Source: Tenacibaculum sp. SZ-18 (lineage in GTDB: Bacteria > Bacteroidota > Bacteroidia > Flavobacteriales > Flavobacteriaceae). Taken from it: DNA of 64,000 bases. The first letter of the stretch is position 1. Each line of letters opens with the position of its first letter. This document shows positions 62,392-64,000 of this stretch, one piece after another. The position numbers and the translations under genes are program-made. The notes below the pieces were generated by a model. It searched no databases. It saw only the letters and a program-made list of their open reading frames with translations, and was not told the origin of the DNA. The stretch is taken from positions 3,641,777-3,705,776 of the forward strand of contig NZ_CP019335.1 of the NCBI RefSeq assembly GCF_002813915.1. Direction: 5' to 3'.

Positions 62392-63408
62392 TTATATAAG
62401 TTCTGTATAATCACCGATGCTAATTGATGTAAACTCTCCGTTATATTTTGCATAATTACCAATCATGGCATTGTCGAAATTAGCATTACTAATTTGAACA
62501 TTAGTTTGAATTAAAGAGTTGGTAATAGTAGCATTTTCTACTACACTATTTTCTCCAATTGAAACATAAGGACCAATTTTAGCATTCTTGAGAACGACAT
62601 TTTTTCCAATGTAACATGGCTGAATGATTTCTGAATTTTCTAGAACAGCATCTTTGGAAACTAAGTTATTCCCATCAGCTTCTTCAAAAGTTAAAACTTG
62701 TTTATTAGTATCAACGGTTGGGTCCTTCTTTCCACAATCCATCCAGGCATTTACTTTTCCTGGTATAAATTTAGCACCTTGTTTTTTTAAAGACTCTAAA
62801 ACATTTGTTAATTGATACTCATTATTTTCTTTCAAGTCGTTATCAATTAAATATTGTATTTCTTCTTTTACTTTATCTCCATCTTTAAAATAATAAATTC
62901 CGATGATTGCTAAATCAGAAACAAAATGTTTTGGTTTTTCTATAAAATCAGTGATGAAACCATCTTCTAATTTTACAACACCAAAAGCACTTGGGTCTTC
63001 AACTTGTTTTACCCAAATAGCTCCGTCAGCATTCGCGTCGAGAGTGAAATCAGCTTTAAATAAGGTGTCTGCATACGCTACAACGCAAGGCCCACTTAAT
63101 GAGTCTTTCGCACAGTAAATTGCGTGAGCAGTTCCTAGAGCTTCCTCCTGAACATAAACAGATCCTTTTGCACCTAACCCTTTGGCAATTTTGATAAGTT
63201 TATCTTTCGTGTCAGATGGGAAACCTTTTTTTGCTGGACCGATAACAAAAGCAATCTCTTCAATTTTTTGATCAATTACTTTACTGATGTCTTCAACTAG
63301 TCGTTGAACAATGGTTTTTCCAGCAATTACGGTTAAAGGTTTTGGCGTTGTTAAAGTGTGAGGTCTCAAGCGAGAACCAATACCTGCCATTGGAACAATA
63401 ATCTTCAT
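62392..63408 (-). CDS. sugar nucleotidyltransferase with left-handed beta-helix
   Basis: A 338-residue enzyme. The N-terminal nucleotidyltransferase motif is MKIIVPMAGIGSRLRPHTL with the signature G-x-G-x-R-L and the Lys in TPKPLTV; EEALGTAHAIYCAK and VVAYADTLF follow. The C-terminal hexapeptide repeats (about 250-338) form a left-handed beta-helix. It transfers a nucleotide to a sugar 1-phosphate (glucose-1-phosphate thymidylyl- or uridylyltransferase group); which one is not certain. First gene of the leftward envelope run. Confidence 0.9.
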   Translation of the reverse strand: MKIIVPMAGIGSRLRPHTLTTPKPLTVIAGKTIVQRLVEDISKVIDQKIEEIAFVIGPAKKGFPSDTKDKLIKIAKGLGAKGSVYVQEEALGTAHAIYCAKDSLSGPCVVAYADTLFKADFTLDANADGAIWVKQVEDPSAFGVVKLEDGFITDFIEKPKHFVSDLAIIGIYYFKDGDKVKEEIQYLIDNDLKENNEYQLTNVLESLKKQGAKFIPGKVNAWMDCGKKDPTVDTNKQVLTFEEADGNNLVSKDAVLENSEIIQPCYIGKNVVLKNAKIGPYVSIGENSVVENATITNSLIQTNVQISNANFDNAMIGNYAKYNGEFTSISIGDYTELI

Positions 63409-63468
63409 TAATTCTTTCTTTTGTTTTTCAGTGATGCAATATACTACTTAATTAGGGTAAAATAAATT

Positions 63469-64000
63469 TTAAACTTCTTTTGGTACTGCATCTATTAAGG
63501 TTTTGGTATATTCATTTTTAGGGTTTTTGTATAGTTCGTCGGCTTCACCAATTTCTGTAATTTCTCCTTTGTTCATTACTATGACATTGTCAGACATATA
63601 CTTAACTACCGATAAATCGTGAGAAATAAAAAGGTAGGTAAAACCGAAATCTTTCTTCAAATCATTTAATAAATTTAAAACTTGAGCTTGAACCGAAACA
63701 TCTAATGCAGAGACGGATTCGTCACAAATAATAAATTTAGGTTGTAGCGCTATTGTTCTTGCAATTCCAATTCGTTGTCTTTGTCCTCCTGAAAATTCGT
63801 GAGGAAATCTGTTGAAATGCTCTTCTTCCAAACCTACTTTTTTAAGAACTTCAATAACATAATTTTTTCTCTCTTTGTATGAAGTCAGTATATTGTGAAC
63901 TTTCATCGGTTCAATAATAGCTTCTCCAACAGGAATCCTAGGATTCAATGAAGAAAACGGATCCTGAAAAATAATTTGAATTTCTTTTCTCAGCTTTTTT
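63469..64000 (-). CDS. oligopeptide-type ABC transporter ATP-binding protein, N-terminus beyond the window
   Basis: At least 177 residues are visible, the C-terminal part of a DppF/OppF-type ATPase. The Q-loop segment IQIIFQDPFSSLNPR begins near the edge; the ABC signature is FSGGQRQRIGIARTIAL, and the Walker B is KFIICDESVSALDVS, followed by the H-loop LFISHDLSVVKYM. The tail YTKTLIDAVP is typical of this family. It powers peptide or nickel import. The gene continues to the right of the window. Confidence 0.92.
   Translation of the reverse strand, partial: KKLRKEIQIIFQDPFSSLNPRIPVGEAIIEPMKVHNILTSYKERKNYVIEVLKKVGLEEEHFNRFPHEFSGGQRQRIGIARTIALQPKFIICDESVSALDVSVQAQVLNLLNDLKKDFGFTYLFISHDLSVVKYMSDNVIVMNKGEITEIGEADELYKNPKNEYTKTLIDAVPKEV

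Overview
The window is about 64 kb of AT-rich chromosome from a bacterium that is almost certainly a marine-type member of the Flavobacteriaceae (Bacteroidota), close to Tenacibaculum, Kordia or Aquimarina in style. The evidence is lipoproteins with very short leaders, DUF4175 and DUF4292 proteins, HU/SPOR and TonB chimeras, TlpA/DUF4369 proteins, LytS/LytTR regulation, MKKxILxLGKxL-type GG-leader peptides, and promoters of the TAnnTTTG (-7) type instead of E. coli -10 boxes. No rRNA, tRNA or CRISPR array was found.

Layout. 0-11 kb: the end of an ECF sigma factor with two lipoproteins, a LuxE-like acyl-protein synthetase, a YHS protein, an MFS exporter, an ACT-like protein, gpsA, dut, a GNAT protein, recA, an RsuA-family pseudouridine synthase, ElaA and rpiB. 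10.7-11.2 kb is a long AT-rich spacer with repeated TTATCAACA motifs, a candidate oriC. 11.2-28 kb: a tiny membrane protein, rnr, a GIN-domain protein, tatA, a band-7 protein, DoxX, a methyltransferase, mnmG, ybeY, a possibly frameshifted secreted protein, DUF4175, an outer-membrane protein, gltX and an MBL-fold nuclease. This stretch carries five parS-like sites, two beside mnmG and two doubling as terminator stems. Together with the putative oriC they suggest that the window lies in the replication-origin domain.

28-36 kb: a barrel protein, a lipoprotein esterase, a TPMT-like methyltransferase, a lipoprotein, and a LytTR response regulator with a TPR-LytS histidine kinase. Divergent from the kinase are three small Cys-rich peptides with a shared leader, followed by a lipoprotein. 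36.4-40.4 kb is a 4-kb non-coding satellite-like array: about 27 copies of a 'GTCATTGCGA...TCGTAATGAC' palindromic element interleaved with seven units of exactly 230 bp. An orphan P-loop ATPase follows it.

42-64 kb: mfd; an amidohydrolase lying between the true mfd 3' end and a decayed second copy of it (an insertion or duplication scar); two TlpA-like thiol-disulfide proteins around a membrane protein; an EamA permease; a kinase-like unknown; a TonB-like protein; dprA; an HU/SPOR protein; and an acyl-CoA thioesterase. The last block is a minus-strand run of sugar nucleotidyltransferase, TPR protein, DUF4292, EnvC-like degenerate M23 protein and AI-2E-family permease. The window ends inside an oligopeptide-type ABC ATPase.

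The three most interesting things are the GG-leader peptide/LytSR locus beside the repeat array, the higher-order structure of the array itself, and the parS/oriC-like signals. All of these are inferences from sequence reading; no database search or computation was run.
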